A stretch of 64,000 nt of DNA, from assembly GCA_021399445.1 (NCBI GenBank), contig JAJTUQ010000004.1, forward strand, positions 3,844,001 through 3,908,000, read 5' to 3'. Of this stretch, positions 12,198 through 23,098 are shown piece after piece. Positions within the stretch are counted from its first letter, which is position 1. Each line of letters begins with the position of its first letter. The notes beneath the pieces were generated by a model, which worked only from the letters and a program-made list of their open reading frames with translations, did not search any database and was not told the DNA's origin. This stretch comes from Xylogone sp. PMI_703 (Eukaryota > Ascomycota > Leotiomycetes). The position numbers and the translations under genes are program-made.

Positions 12198-12996
12198 ATG
12201 ACGATTGCGGAGGAGTTCGCGACGCGGAACTTTAGTGAGTTTGCGATGGAGTCTGATTCTTGTGGATAGCCTTGTTCAGAGCTGACATCTGATTTATAGG
12301 TATTTATGGACAATGGTAGGCATCTCTCCTTCACGCCGCAAACAATGAATATCCGGACTGCAAAGAATCTCGCTCGATCTCCTCGAATTGGAGGCTATCA
12401 GGGAGAATTATGGTCTGAATACCGTCGCCATCAGAAGATACATAGCTGTGCTTGGAATTGAGAAGATTTCTTGAACATGTTCATCGGAGGGACAAAGAAA
12501 CAAAAACTCAGGCAATTGCTGACATCGTGGTTAATATAGGACCGGAGTGATATGTATATTCCTTTGCTTTGCCCTGGGCATAGCAAACTGCTTCCACATC
12601 AGCTTGGTCATCCTCTTCAGCATCATCTGCCTGTGAGTAGTCATAGTATTGGTCGGCCATTAGCTATCAGCTTATGCATCCTAATCCTCATCTAGTGTCA
12701 GCTCGTTCCTCATCGTTTTCATTGAGATCCCTCTCCTCCTTCGGATCTGCCCGACGTCCGCAACGTTTGATACGTTTATGCGCCGATTTACTACAAATTA
12801 CATGCGCGCTGCTTTCTATGGAGTGATGGCTCTTGTTCAATGGCTGAGTATCATTGTCGCAACCACTAGTCTGATTGCGGCTGCGGTGCTGCTTACCATT
12901 GCGGCGGCCTTCTATGCCCTTGCTGGAATCAAGGGTCAGGGTTTCGTCGGTAGCAAGACGCTTGGTGGGCAGGGTGTTGCACAGATGATTATCTAA
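12198..12996 (+). CDS. TVP18: Golgi apparatus membrane protein TVP18
   Basis: Four exons (12198..12234, 12300..12315, 12540..12632, 12696..12996) encode 148 aa. TVP18 is a small tetraspan protein of late Golgi (Tlg2) vesicles with a presumed role in vesicle trafficking. The protein reads FATRNFSIYGQWTGVICIF at the N-terminus. Hydrophobic segments are ICIFLCFALGIANCFHISLV, ISSFLIVF-type sequence after the third junction, LVQWLSIIVATTSLIAAAVL and TIAAAFYALAGIKGQ. The C-terminus ends GSKTLGGQGVAQMII, the conserved family tail. Length agrees with other fungal TVP18 proteins. Exon 2 is only 16 nt, encoding the core of SIYGQW. Splice phases are 1, 2 and 2 and all junctions are GT-AG. Confidence 0.95.
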
Positions 12997-13755
12997 GGCG
13001 TAGCGAGGAAATTGGACTCAGGGACGAGAGGGAGAATGAGAACAAGTATGATTGGAGAAGGGGGGAACGGTTGAAGAGATGAAAAGTAAAACATTGAGAT
13101 TGAGCTAGTGACGGTCATGACTGTTAATGAATAGGGTTCGACGCATGGAAATGTTGTAGTGACCGGCTGACTGATAGAAGAGTGAGAAGAAGCATTTTGG
13201 TATGCGGTCCGGCGTAACGGTTTTTTGCAGTCAAACTTGATGAATACAACTGGGAGAGGAAATCCAGTTTTCCTTTTCTTAAGGGGAGGTGTTTTTGCCG
13301 GAAGGGCTTTCCTCTGGGTTTAGCTAATACCGAATGTTGATTTCATGTCATTCTTTTTCGTCGTCTGCAGTAATTCATCCATCTACTTGATACTTGAGTG
13401 TATGCCGATCTCCGTGCGCGTGAGAATGATTACTTGTACGTTGGAGACTAAGGCTCGCAAGGTTACTCCGTAGGTGTATGGTTAGGTCAAGTTTTTTCGA
13501 GGGTCTTCCAATGTGGAGTCGACTGCTGTACTATGACGCCAATGGAGCCGATGGAACTTCTGGGGAAAACGGCACGCAAACGAAATCATACGAACAGTGT
13601 GGAAGAGCTAATTCAGCACTTGACCACGGCAGAAGCCCCAGGGCAAATCTTAGACCCTAATCAATCCCTCTTTTGGCACTGGCAGAGGTGCAAATCCATC
13701 AACGACGGGCGGTCACGAGAACCCTTTTTTCTCAATGGTTTCTGGTTCTAGGTCC

Positions 13756-13769
13756 TACTTGTACAGTAG
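13756..13769 (+). repeat. 14-mer repeat copy 1 (TACTTGTACAGTAG)
   Basis: This 14-base sequence recurs exactly at 14690-14703, 934 bp away in the same orientation. It contains the palindromic core TTGTAC/GTACA. It lies in the gene-free DNA upstream of AIM21. Confidence 0.7.
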
Positions 13770-14689
13770 CTCGAAGTAGTCTTCTCCAGAAACAGGGGGA
13801 AGCAGGGCATAAAAACAAGCTCGTCATTTGATGTCTGCCTTACCCCCAGTTCCTCTCAATCAATAATAACGTAAGAAAATAAGAAAAAGAGAAGTCTCTC
13901 GTCATGTTTCCTGTACGAAGTAAGCTTGGTATACTGTATAATGCCGATTTGCCGTTCTGATTGGCACGTCGAATGTGGCCCATGACCCTTTCTGTGTTCT
14001 CCCTTCAGGTTATTTGCGGGGAAGGGGGATTGCGAAAGACCTTGCCGCATTCCGCTACTTTGGCAGAAACCACGTGAGTTGGCTAGAGGCGGCCTTGTTC
14101 TCTTTTGGCGAGTCACGCCCCCGTGTGGCCTCAGCTTTCGAGAAGGGAGGGGCTAAAAAAGAGAGGGGGAGTCTAGCCAGGGGGGCGAGAGGGTGGATTT
14201 GGGAAATTTTGTGTAATGTGACGGATCGAGATTTGGGGAAGACGGGGGCCGGGTCAATGTTCCTAGGAGAGTACGGATGTACCTAAACATAGGTAGTCTG
14301 TACTTACCGCCTCCTTCTTTTGTAGGTGGCTTTTTTCTACTTTTTACCTTGAGAGGGTTGCAGTGACTCTGCAGGAAAGAACGAAAATTTTTATTCTCTC
14401 ATTCTTTGGACCCTCTGGAGTATATTGTGGCTTAGTGAGATTTAATTCCCTCAAGCTCTAAAAGTAAAAAGGTAGAAAAGAAATTGTATGAGAGAAAAAA
14501 GGTACCCAATATACATCACAAATGCCTCATAAGAGGCAATTAGAGATGGATTTTGTTGGAACTGCCTGCATGGCAAGACAATAGCCGAACCAGGTACGGG
14601 GACAAGTACAGGTACCAAGTACGGCGGCGAGCTTCCCAGTTTGCGTGGCACGAGATGCCTTGGAGACAATACTTGTAATGATCGTACCG

Positions 14690-14703
14690 TACTTGTACAG
14701 TAG
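14690..14703 (+). repeat. 14-mer repeat copy 2 (TACTTGTACAGTAG)
   Basis: This is an exact second copy of the 14-mer at 13756-13769. It sits inside a GTAC-rich patch where the preceding bases give an overlapping GTACCGTAC. Confidence 0.7.
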
Positions 14704-16084
14704 TGGCGGCGGGCGCGGTGGAGACCTCTACTGTATTGTGGTAAGTGGCCTGAGGCTGAAGAGGGGAGAGGGACGTCGATGTGGGGCGCATTACGGTGCT
14801 GCACTGCTTAACTGTTGCTGATTGTACTGGTACATGTACTTGTAAGAGTTACTGTGCTGAACTGTGCTGTACTTGTCCTACTCAGCACCAGCGTCTAGTT
14901 TTTGCCATTGTATCGTAATAATGCGTCTTTTTTTGGAAGTGCTTCAATTGTTCTCATCATCCCCCGAGACAAAGCGAATCAGCTCGAGTACAAAGCGTTG
15001 GGAATGTCAGCCCCTCTGCCTCTGGGCCCTGGGTGGCTTTCTCCAATTGCCTCCTCGGCTCGCTGGGCTGACCAGGCTGCGGGCCCCCTGGCTGCGGGCA
15101 CTGCCCTCTGCTGTTTTTGTGCTCTGCGAGTGTTTCTGACGGGCGAGACTGTTCTGAAGCAGTCGCAGCGCCATATCTGGTAGGCGGGCCAGGGGTTCAC
15201 TGGGGGGCCAGGTGGGTTTTCTCTCTTCTGGCTGTGTGCTTCGTAACGCGGTGCAGGACGAGAGGACCAGCGAAGGAACTAAAGGGCGAGGGAATGAACT
15301 AATGGTTCCTCGCCCGTTTGCAATCATCATGTGCATGACGAACGAGACCCCCCCTAGCGCCAGCCTGGCCTTGCGTGTTGGCCCCCCTGTGCTGGCCCTT
15401 TTATCTGTTGCCGAACCCAGCTCTCCAGGTCAAGGGGACACAAGTCTTGAACTGACTTCTCGTGGAATCCTTTTTCCAAACCTTCTTACTCACTATTCAC
15501 ACATACAATTGCAGCCTCGATGGTTGAACTCTAACAGAAACCGTGCTAATAGACACTGCTCCTAAAAGGTGAGTCCTGCAGCTCCAAGGTGCCAGGCGCA
15601 GTTTCCCCGGCCGAGCTTAAGCTATCTCTCAACGAGCCTTGATGTCAGAGCCTGAGCCGAGCGGTCTGGCTGGTTCATCACACACACACCTGCAACACCT
15701 GCATTGTTGCGGTGAAAAAGAAAAAATAAACGTGGGCACCAGAACAGCAGCCACCAGGGCATGATGGGCAGAGATTTCGATTTCGTACCACGTAGATGAT
15801 TGTGCCTTATCATCTGGATATTATTACTTATTACCTGCAGACGCCCCCGAGATAGCAAAGCCCGATCTCTTCTCTCTATATCTCAGCCTGGCTCTTGTGC
15901 TCGTTGACTGTAGCCGTGTAGCCGTGCTTGACTGGGGTTCTGCGCTTCTGCATCGTTGCTATCAGCATCTCTTATCATGCATATCGGTTACTGAACAAAT
16001 TATCTAGATAACACATAAAACTTCACCGGCGACAATTTGAATCTCTTCAAGTCAATTCACCCATCACATCACATCTGGCCCAAC

Positions 16085-19000
16085 ATGTCGACCGCAATGC
16101 CTCAAGTGCCTCCCCGTCCTACTCGCCAGGACCATCACGCCAATGCTCTGGGTGCAGACCTACCCAGGATCCCTCCCCGCCCATCAAATCCCCGCTTCCA
16201 ACGCTCCCCCTCGCGTGAGCGCTTTGCGAGCTCGCCCTTGAACGAACCTCCCTCACACAATGGCATAAATGGCAAACACTCGACGCTCAGAACCGAGGTT
16301 GAGAGTGAGCCTCCTCGTCGTCCTCCTAGTGTGACTCTGCCGTCACTTGGCCAGGAGGGCAATGAGTATGGCGAGGTTCTTGCTGCTCTGCAGAACGAAG
16401 AAGGAGCTCCCAAGGAGACCAGGAGTGTTGCCAATGATCTGCACATCCATGCTCCAAAACCATCCCTGCCCAAGTCCAGTGCTGAGCAGAGGGTTTCTGC
16501 AGTTACCCGAACCGACTCGGGCCAAGCTGCCGCGTTTGGCATTGGCAAGGCTATGAGTGAGAAGTCAGTCACAGATGATAAGGAGCCTGCTACTCGATCT
16601 ATAAGACCAAAGGCAAGCTTTACCAGCCAACACTCCAACGGTGGCTTCGACCGTCCACCATCGAGTCTGGATGGTGGTGAGCATGGAATTCCAGAAATTG
16701 GCCAGCGGGTGCCTATGTTGCCCTTTGCTGGTGACGTCCAGGCGCCTTCGCCTGCACCAAACAGCAGTCCATATACTCCCGGCATTGGCTTCCACAACGA
16801 TGGATCCAAGCCCCGCCATCATGGTCGCCGGACGAGTGCCCGTGGTTTCGAAGGACCACCTGGCAGCTATGGGCTTCACGGCCATGGAGTTATCCCTTAC
16901 GACCGATTCGAGAAGGCATACTACGAGAAGCACCCGGATCTATACAAGAAAGAGTGCCAATATAATGAAGAGAAGGCTGAGTGGGCTTTAAGCAGTGAAG
17001 ACCTCAACAAGGTGGTGAGAGAAACCGCTAGCCGTGGCGTGGGAGTTGGTATGTCAAGCGTTCTTCTAAGTTCACATGGATGGTATATCTAACTTGTTTA
17101 TCTTCTAGGCGCCTCACCTGCAACCTACGGTACCCCAACCGAAGAGATTGGTTTCCAAGCGGCGGAAGAATATGCTTCCCGAATCTCTCGTCCACAATCG
17201 ACACGTCTGTCGCAGGTTATCACTCCACCAGAAAATCAAGCAACAACCGATTTCGAGGGTGCTCTTAAGAAGGGACTTTCCGGCACATCAATTCATAGTG
17301 AGACCGAGGAAGAAGGTGTCATCCACGTCGACGAACCAGGCCGTCGAAGCAGTCGAATCTTTGAGGCTGAGTACGGATCTACAGATGAGCTTCCGGTCTC
17401 GGGTACTCCGGGGCTAGAAGAAGAAGAGCATGGCTACAGTGCCCCGATCCTTGCCGCAGATGAGGTTGCCAAGGAACCAATTGGTTACGAATTACAACCA
17501 GCTGTCTCTCCATTCCACGAACGCAAAGGCAGTGGCTTCGAGGGTTACAATATCAGATCAAGCAGCGCATCCAGTGTCTCTGGAAGCAGACCAACTAGCC
17601 GTCCCGGAAGTATCCATGGAGGATTACCTGGCTTCCATGAGTCGACGCCTCTTGAAGACCTTGAGGAGTACGAGCCCCTCTTCCCTGAAGATGACAAGAA
17701 AGCAGGCCACCCAACAACCCAGGCTGATATGGTAAAACGCCCTGAGCTAAGAAAACAAAAATTCCCAAGTCAAGACATCTGGGAAGACACCCCAAATAGT
17801 TTACAGTATACCGCTACGGTTTCGACTCCTCAACTACCTGAAGATGATGATGCCAAGACGGTCACTGAGGACGAGATCCATGATGGTGACACCCCAGAGC
17901 AAGCGTTCGCCAGAAAACAGGAAGAGCTGGCTGAGGCCGAATCTCACAACCAAGAGAGCTTCTTCCATCCGGAGAAGAAGCCGTGGATAGCACCTACTGA
18001 GGAAATTGCCAAGATACCCCGTTTCCCAAGTAGGGATGTATGGGAGGACACTCCAGATAGTCTTCGCTTAGAGACCACCGTATCGAGTCCACAGATTGAC
18101 GAGAAAGATGCTTCAAGTCCATTAGAGGATCGGCTTGCGGCCCATAAGGAAGAACAAGCCGGTACAACAACTACGGCACATCCAAAACCATCAATTCCCC
18201 CTCGTCCTAGCAAGGCAAAACCAGACGTCGCACATGCAGCACATCCTGGCGTCCCAGAGCGTCCATCACGATTACGTCAGGAGCAGCCAGCAGATGAAGC
18301 TCAGCCTCCTGTGAGCGCAAAACCCAAACCACAGATACCGGCCCGCCCAGCGAAATTGATAAAACGAGAATCAGCGGAGGAGACTCCATCGAAATCTGCA
18401 GAAGCCAAGGCTCCAGAAAGTAAGCCAAAGCCTACCATTCCTTCGAGGCCGGCAGGAGGCAAGATCGCTGCATTACAGAATAGCTTTATGGCGGACCTGA
18501 ACAAGCGTCTCCAGTTAGGACCACAAGCGCCAAAGAAGGAAGAACCTGCGCCGGAGGAGAAGGTTGAGGAGAAGGAGAAAGTCCCTCTTGCTGATGCTAG
18601 GAAAGGCCGAGCAAGAGGTCCAGCTCGAAGGGCTCCAACCAAGGCTGCAGCTCCCGCAGCTGCTGAGCCTGCGGCAGAGAAACCTAGTGTTACTCTAAGC
18701 TTATCGATACAGTCCAAGATATGGGAGATAGTCCCAGAGGACAACTCTCTGAATGTCAACGGTTACGAGGAGGCCTCTCCATCGGTACCAGCATCCAAAC
18801 CCTCTGACACCTCTGCCACACCTACCGAACCACCAGTCCACGAGTCTCCAGCTTCTTCAGAATCCAAGGAGGCACCTTCCGAATCGATAGCACCGTCGAC
18901 GACAGAACCAGAGCCGACGGTAGCCGAACCAGAGGCGCCCCCACTTGCGGAGAACGTTGCAGGAGAAAAGCTCGGCGATGCTGCTGTCCCTGAAGAGGAA

Positions 19001-19195
19001 CATGCTTCTGCGCCAGAACCTGCAGTGGAGACTAGTACCCATGAGCAGGTGGAGAAGGATATCGCCGCCCCTCTCCCGCAGGATGGGGCTCCCAAGGCTG
19101 ACGAGGCTGAGGAGGTTGCTCCACGTGATCCCGAGGACACCACTGCACCTTCCAAGGTTGACGCTGAGAAAGTTGATGATGCAGCTGCAAATTAA
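16085..19195 (+). CDS. AIM21: AIM21-family actin-patch / barbed-end regulator
   Basis: Exons 16085..17048 and 17109..19195 give 1016 aa. The start is the first ATG after the pyrimidine-rich leader (MSTAMPQVPPRPTRQDHHAN). Yeast Aim21, with Tda2, acts at cortical actin patches and controls barbed-end assembly and capping protein; mitochondrial inheritance defects are secondary. The sequence is almost entirely low-complexity: repeated PPRP and PxRPxK proline motifs suited to SH3 binding (PQVPPRP, PRIPPRPSNP, SIPPRPSKAKP, PQIPARPAKL, TIPSRPAGGK) and S/T/E-rich stretches. Two tandem family motifs occur at about residues 539 (FPSQDIWEDTPNSL) and 626 (FPSRDVWEDTPDSL). A short conserved block after the last PxRP motif (GKIAALQNSFMADLNKRLQL, then KKGRARGPARR-like basic sequence) resembles the AIM21 core. 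The C-terminal 150 residues are acidic. Several long antisense frames are composition shadows. Confidence 0.9.
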
Positions 19196-20000
19196 ACACA
19201 ACCCGAAAACCCTTAAATCTTATCTTACAATTCTGCTGTTAATGTCTTATGTCTTTCTTTCATTGGGGGAAAGGGGAAACAAAAAATAAAATTACGAAAA
19301 GGATACGTTTTCATAATCATTCCAGCTGTCTCGTCTGCGAGGACAATGCTTTTACGAATTTCTAGTCTTAAGTAATTTAGATCAAAAGAATCCGGCCCAT
19401 TAGCCGCCTGTTCTTGATAAAATACGAGCATATTTTCATGGCAAGAATTATCATTTTTTTCTCACTGCTGTCTCTTAATGTGACATACTACAGTACCTTC
19501 CCATACGCTTTCTGATTGAGCAAACTTCATTTTCTCAAGCATTCATCAACATCCATACTTCAAATCCATCCCAAGTAAACTTTGCTAGCCCAAAACATAG
19601 CAAGACAAAATTCATGTTTCTTTCCCCTTACTCAAGCTCTGAAGCCCTCCCCCCTATTTCGAGTTCTTTATTCACCGATAAACTCCTTTTTTCCCCGGCC
19701 TGGTTTGCTGCCCTAGCTTTGGCCTTAGACTACCCCCGCTAACCCCCCTTTTACCCATACATTATTAACGTAGATACAAAGAAGAAGCACGCTCATTCCT
19801 CGCTATACAAACACTCACAGACACAAATAAAAAGCGGGAGGCGGAGGCAAGACGCAATAAATAAGATATAGTGATAACTTTTTGTGACAAATGAACAGTA
19901 ATAAGAGAAGGGAAGAAAAGCGGCGAGAGGAAGAGGAGTCAAAATTCCAATTTCTCAATTAACAGAAAGTATTTTCGTTTTTGTTCGTTTTGGGTTCTTT
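19196..20000. other. Convergent intergenic region AIM21 / MCM10
   Basis: This 805-bp interval holds the 3' regions of two convergent genes and is A/T-rich with pyrimidine runs near 19620-19750. No gene, repeat or RNA is apparent. Confidence 0.6.
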
Positions 20001-22645
20001 TTATCTAATAATATCTAAATCGTCGTTTGAATCGTCATCATCGGGCGTTACTATCACGGCTGGTTTCCCGCGGATGGTTTTGGTAATATTGGAGGAAGTC
20101 GACGATGAGGCAGTAGCTGCCGAAGCGATAGATGTAATCGATGCTTTCCCCACCACCTCACCGCCGAAACTGTCTCTGCCGGCTTCACGGATCCCCTTCG
20201 CAGTAACAAACCTCGTCTTCTTCTTTACGGGTTGCTGTTGGCTTAGGCTCTCTCCATTCTTCATCCTGCTTAGCTCCTTTGTGAGATTGGATCCCCAGCC
20301 TAGAGGACCGGTGGTGGTGGTAGTAGTAACAGTAGCGGTGGCAGTTGAAGAATTGGCAACTGCTGTACTGGCGGTTGATGAGAAGGATGATGATGCTGAG
20401 TCGCCTCCATTACCACCTGTTAAGGCTCGTTTTCGCTTCATGGGGCTTAGATGGATGGAAGTAGCTGATCCCCTAGACTTGAGAAGGCCTAAGGATGCTG
20501 CATTTCGTACTGCGGGTGGACTATCCGCTGATTCGGATGTGGTATTGTTGGTGGAGCTGGAGGGATTGGGGTTTGATAGTTTCTCTCTGCTGCGGAGGTA
20601 TACAGCCCCGGCACCGGTCCCTGTTTCGCCCAATTTGCGGGCTAGTTCCCGTTCTCTCTCTTGGGTGACAAGTTGTTTCCTCAGACGCTCCTCCTTGCTC
20701 ATGCCTCGATGGAACGCATCCGGGTCGTAATCTACATCGTCTAACAGATTGGCTGGAGTTCTCCCTGAGACGAAAAAGTGCGACTGGACACTCCTATCGT
20801 ATGTTCCATGAGTCTTTGTATATGCCTTCTCTTCTTCCTTATTCTTCATATGCCAGGTCATGTCTTGGGACCTTTGATATTTCCTATCACCATATTTTGG
20901 TCCTCGACCAAAATCCATGGAATTAACTTCTGGACGTTTAGATTTGGTCTTATCGAGGACGGTGTTGACATGGTAATCGCAGAATTCAGTATGTCTCTTA
21001 TCTACCCATGAACCACACTCGTTGCCATCTTTCTTAACACTTTTGCAAAATCCAAGATCTCGCGACGATCCAATTTCTAAAATCGTATCTTCACTGGAGT
21101 TTAGGGTTAGGCTGAAATGTCCCGTGTCTATTTTCCCTTTCGGTGGAGCCCATATGTTTGGATTTAAGATTGCAATTACCGTCCCAACTGTCAGTTTCCA
21201 AAACCTAGTAAAGGCGGAATCAAACAAGAACAAATCTAATTCCCACTTCAGATCTGTAACCTTTATAACGAGGTATTTACTGCCATCTTGTTTGCTCTTA
21301 GGTTCGGACTTCCAGGCCACCACTCCCAGAAGCACCCAGTCATCTTCAATCTCAGGTGGGTTGTATTCAGGAGCCTTAACAACTTTGAGAAGGTCTGGTA
21401 CAACATACGTCTTTTTCCCTGAGAATGTTCTTGTCACTACCTGGTGTGGCAGAATCCTCTTGGAGAGATGCTGTGAAGAATATGGTTCGAATTGAGTCGC
21501 TTCCGTTTCTGGGACTTCTGCAGGTTTACGGGTCGATCTCCGAGAGGTACTCCTCTTAGCAGGGTTACTGGAGGTTTCGGTTGTAGATTTCGTAATTGGA
21601 ATATCACTAGACGATCCTGCTGACGGTTGTGGACTGGATAGCGCTCTGGAACGGGAGAGACTCTGTGCCGAAGTCTTGTTGAAAGAAGCAAGTACTTCTT
21701 CTCTACTGAATTCCGGAGGTTGGTAAGGGGTCTCTGGTAAAGTAGTAGCAGTCTTTTTATATTGTTCCATTTCCTCTTGGTTAATGTCAAAGGCCGTACT
21801 TCTATTAATTTTGGCACGTGCCTCTTTTTCTCGTCTTGCCGCCTCTTCAGCTCTCATTGCAGCTATTCTCTCACTAAAAGACTTTGGCCTGGGTGCTTCG
21901 TCCTGTCGCAAAGATGACCTGGAATCCTGATTGCCATAAATGCTCGCCTGTGAACGAGATCTGTGGAGATATGGCCCGGCATTCCGCGATGCCTGGGATC
22001 CTATTCCATCATCCCTTCTTAAACTAGGTGCCTTCCTTAAGGAGACATCACTACCTTTCCACCCCTTATCAATCCCTAGTAAGACTCTGCTGGGGGAGCG
22101 AGGAGCTTCTGCCGGCTGTAATCGTTTGATAGGAGACGCGGGAACATTAATACCAGCATTGGATTGTGACCTTTCCCTTTGGTATTCCTTTGCCTCAAGC
22201 GATTTGGATTGCGTGTGAATACCAGCGGCAGATCTCGCTCTCTCTGGGGGGACTATTCGATCGTCGTCCTTATTCTCGATTTCTGAAGCCTGCGCTGCCC
22301 TTTTTTGTAACCTTTTGAGCTTCAACCGTGCTTGAATCTCCTGTAGTTGCAGCTGCAACGTCTCTTCATCTTCCTCCTCTTCCTCTGGGTCCGACAAAGC
22401 TCCCAGGCCGGAAGCCAAAAGCCGTTTCGTCCGATTTTCTAGCAAAGGTGTTGAAGTAGATTTTCTGGTTGGAGACGGAGAGGGTGAAGTGCGTTCTGCA
22501 AGCCGTCGAAGACGCTCACGACCTTTAGGAGTACTTAGAAGTACGTCGTGCGGAGATCGTGGTGGCCATTGAGCCCCTTGGCTGTTCGCTATAGATTTAT
22601 TAGATCAAATTTACTACGCTAAGAGAGGTCCTTACTTTGCGACAT
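20001..22645 (-). CDS. MCM10: DNA replication initiation factor MCM10
   Basis: Exons on the minus strand are 22645..22636 and 22588..20001, giving 865 aa. The first exon is only 10 nt (MSQ plus one base) with a GTAAGG donor; the acceptor TATAG continues as TNSQGAQWPPRSPHDVLLS. MCM10 activates the CMG helicase and stabilises DNA polymerase alpha at replication forks. The central OB-fold is visible at DDWVLLGVVAWKSEPKSKQ, ELDLFLFDSAFTRFWKLTVG and VIAILNPNIWAPPKGKIDTG. The adjacent zinc finger (about residues 513-545) supplies the C-x9-C-x11-C-x2-H ligands in GFCKSVKKDGNECGSWVD and TEFCDYHV. N-terminal sequence includes a coiled-coil-like LQLQLQEIQARLKLKRLQKR. The C-terminus is S/T-rich with a basic KKKTRF patch. 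It is divergent from RNH202 over 453 bp containing an MCB element. Length is typical for filamentous fungi. Confidence 0.95.
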
Positions 22646-23098
22646 AACCAGAGACTTTGTCTGGCCATCAGGCGATTATAACCTTCTTATAAACAGGTCA
22701 TCTCTTCACGTAACCAAGGCAATTATCTCACTTTGATAGCGTACAAGCACCGAGTTCTAGGCAATTGAAAAAAAAGAAACTGTCTGTTTAAGATATATGC
22801 CGCAGTATTTCTTGCAAGGAAAGCCTATAATTAAAGTTGTAAAGTATTTGATGTGAGGATATGTATTTGTTTGTCGAGTCACCTTGAGGCACTTGAAACA
22901 TTACAGCAAGCCACACTGCGGGAAGGGCTAGAATTGGCTGCAAAATGCCCTGGCAGACTGATACCGAAATCTTATCTTGCGACGCGTTTACGCGACTGGA
23001 CGTGTTGCGAAGACAGGGGGTCGCATTTACCATCCTTAGGGAAGATCAATATTGGAAGGTTTCTTTCAACTACACATAACACAAAATACAAATATACG
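22646..23098. promoter_or_regulatory. Shared divergent promoter MCM10 / RNH202
   Basis: This 453-bp gap lies between the start codons of two S-phase genes transcribed away from each other. It contains one ACGCGT hexamer, annotated separately, followed closely by a second TACGCGA near-match. Confidence 0.7.
22982..22987. promoter_or_regulatory. ACGCGT (MCB/MBF-type) element
   Basis: This is the palindromic MluI cell-cycle box, 112-117 bp upstream of the RNH202 start and about 340 bp from the MCM10 start. In yeasts MBF binds this hexamer to drive G1/S transcription of replication genes. Function here is inferred from position. Confidence 0.55.

Larger units (their letters stand above)
12997..16084. 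other. 3.1-kb gene-free region upstream of AIM21
   Basis: This long non-coding stretch contains several open frames of 60-117 codons on both strands, overlapping each other and lacking domain character. It carries many GTAC-containing half-palindromes (for example around 14590-14700 and 14820-14880), two identical 14-mers (listed separately), purine-rich runs near 14140-14180 and a GC-rich patch at about 15010-15110. The last few hundred bases are pyrimidine-rich and probably include the AIM21 5' leader. It could hold an unannotated non-coding transcript, but sequence alone does not show one. Confidence 0.5.

Noticed and set aside
13975..14286. 103-codon open frame in the AIM21 upstream region
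   Set aside because: Low-complexity purine-rich DNA; no homology or splice context.
16135..16809. 224-codon open frame antisense to AIM21
   Set aside because: Produced by the biased codon composition of the Pro/Ser-rich AIM21 coding sequence.
19981..20730. 249-codon open frame antisense to MCM10
   Set aside because: It is an exact shadow of the Ser/Thr-rich MCM10 C-terminus and has no independent coding character.
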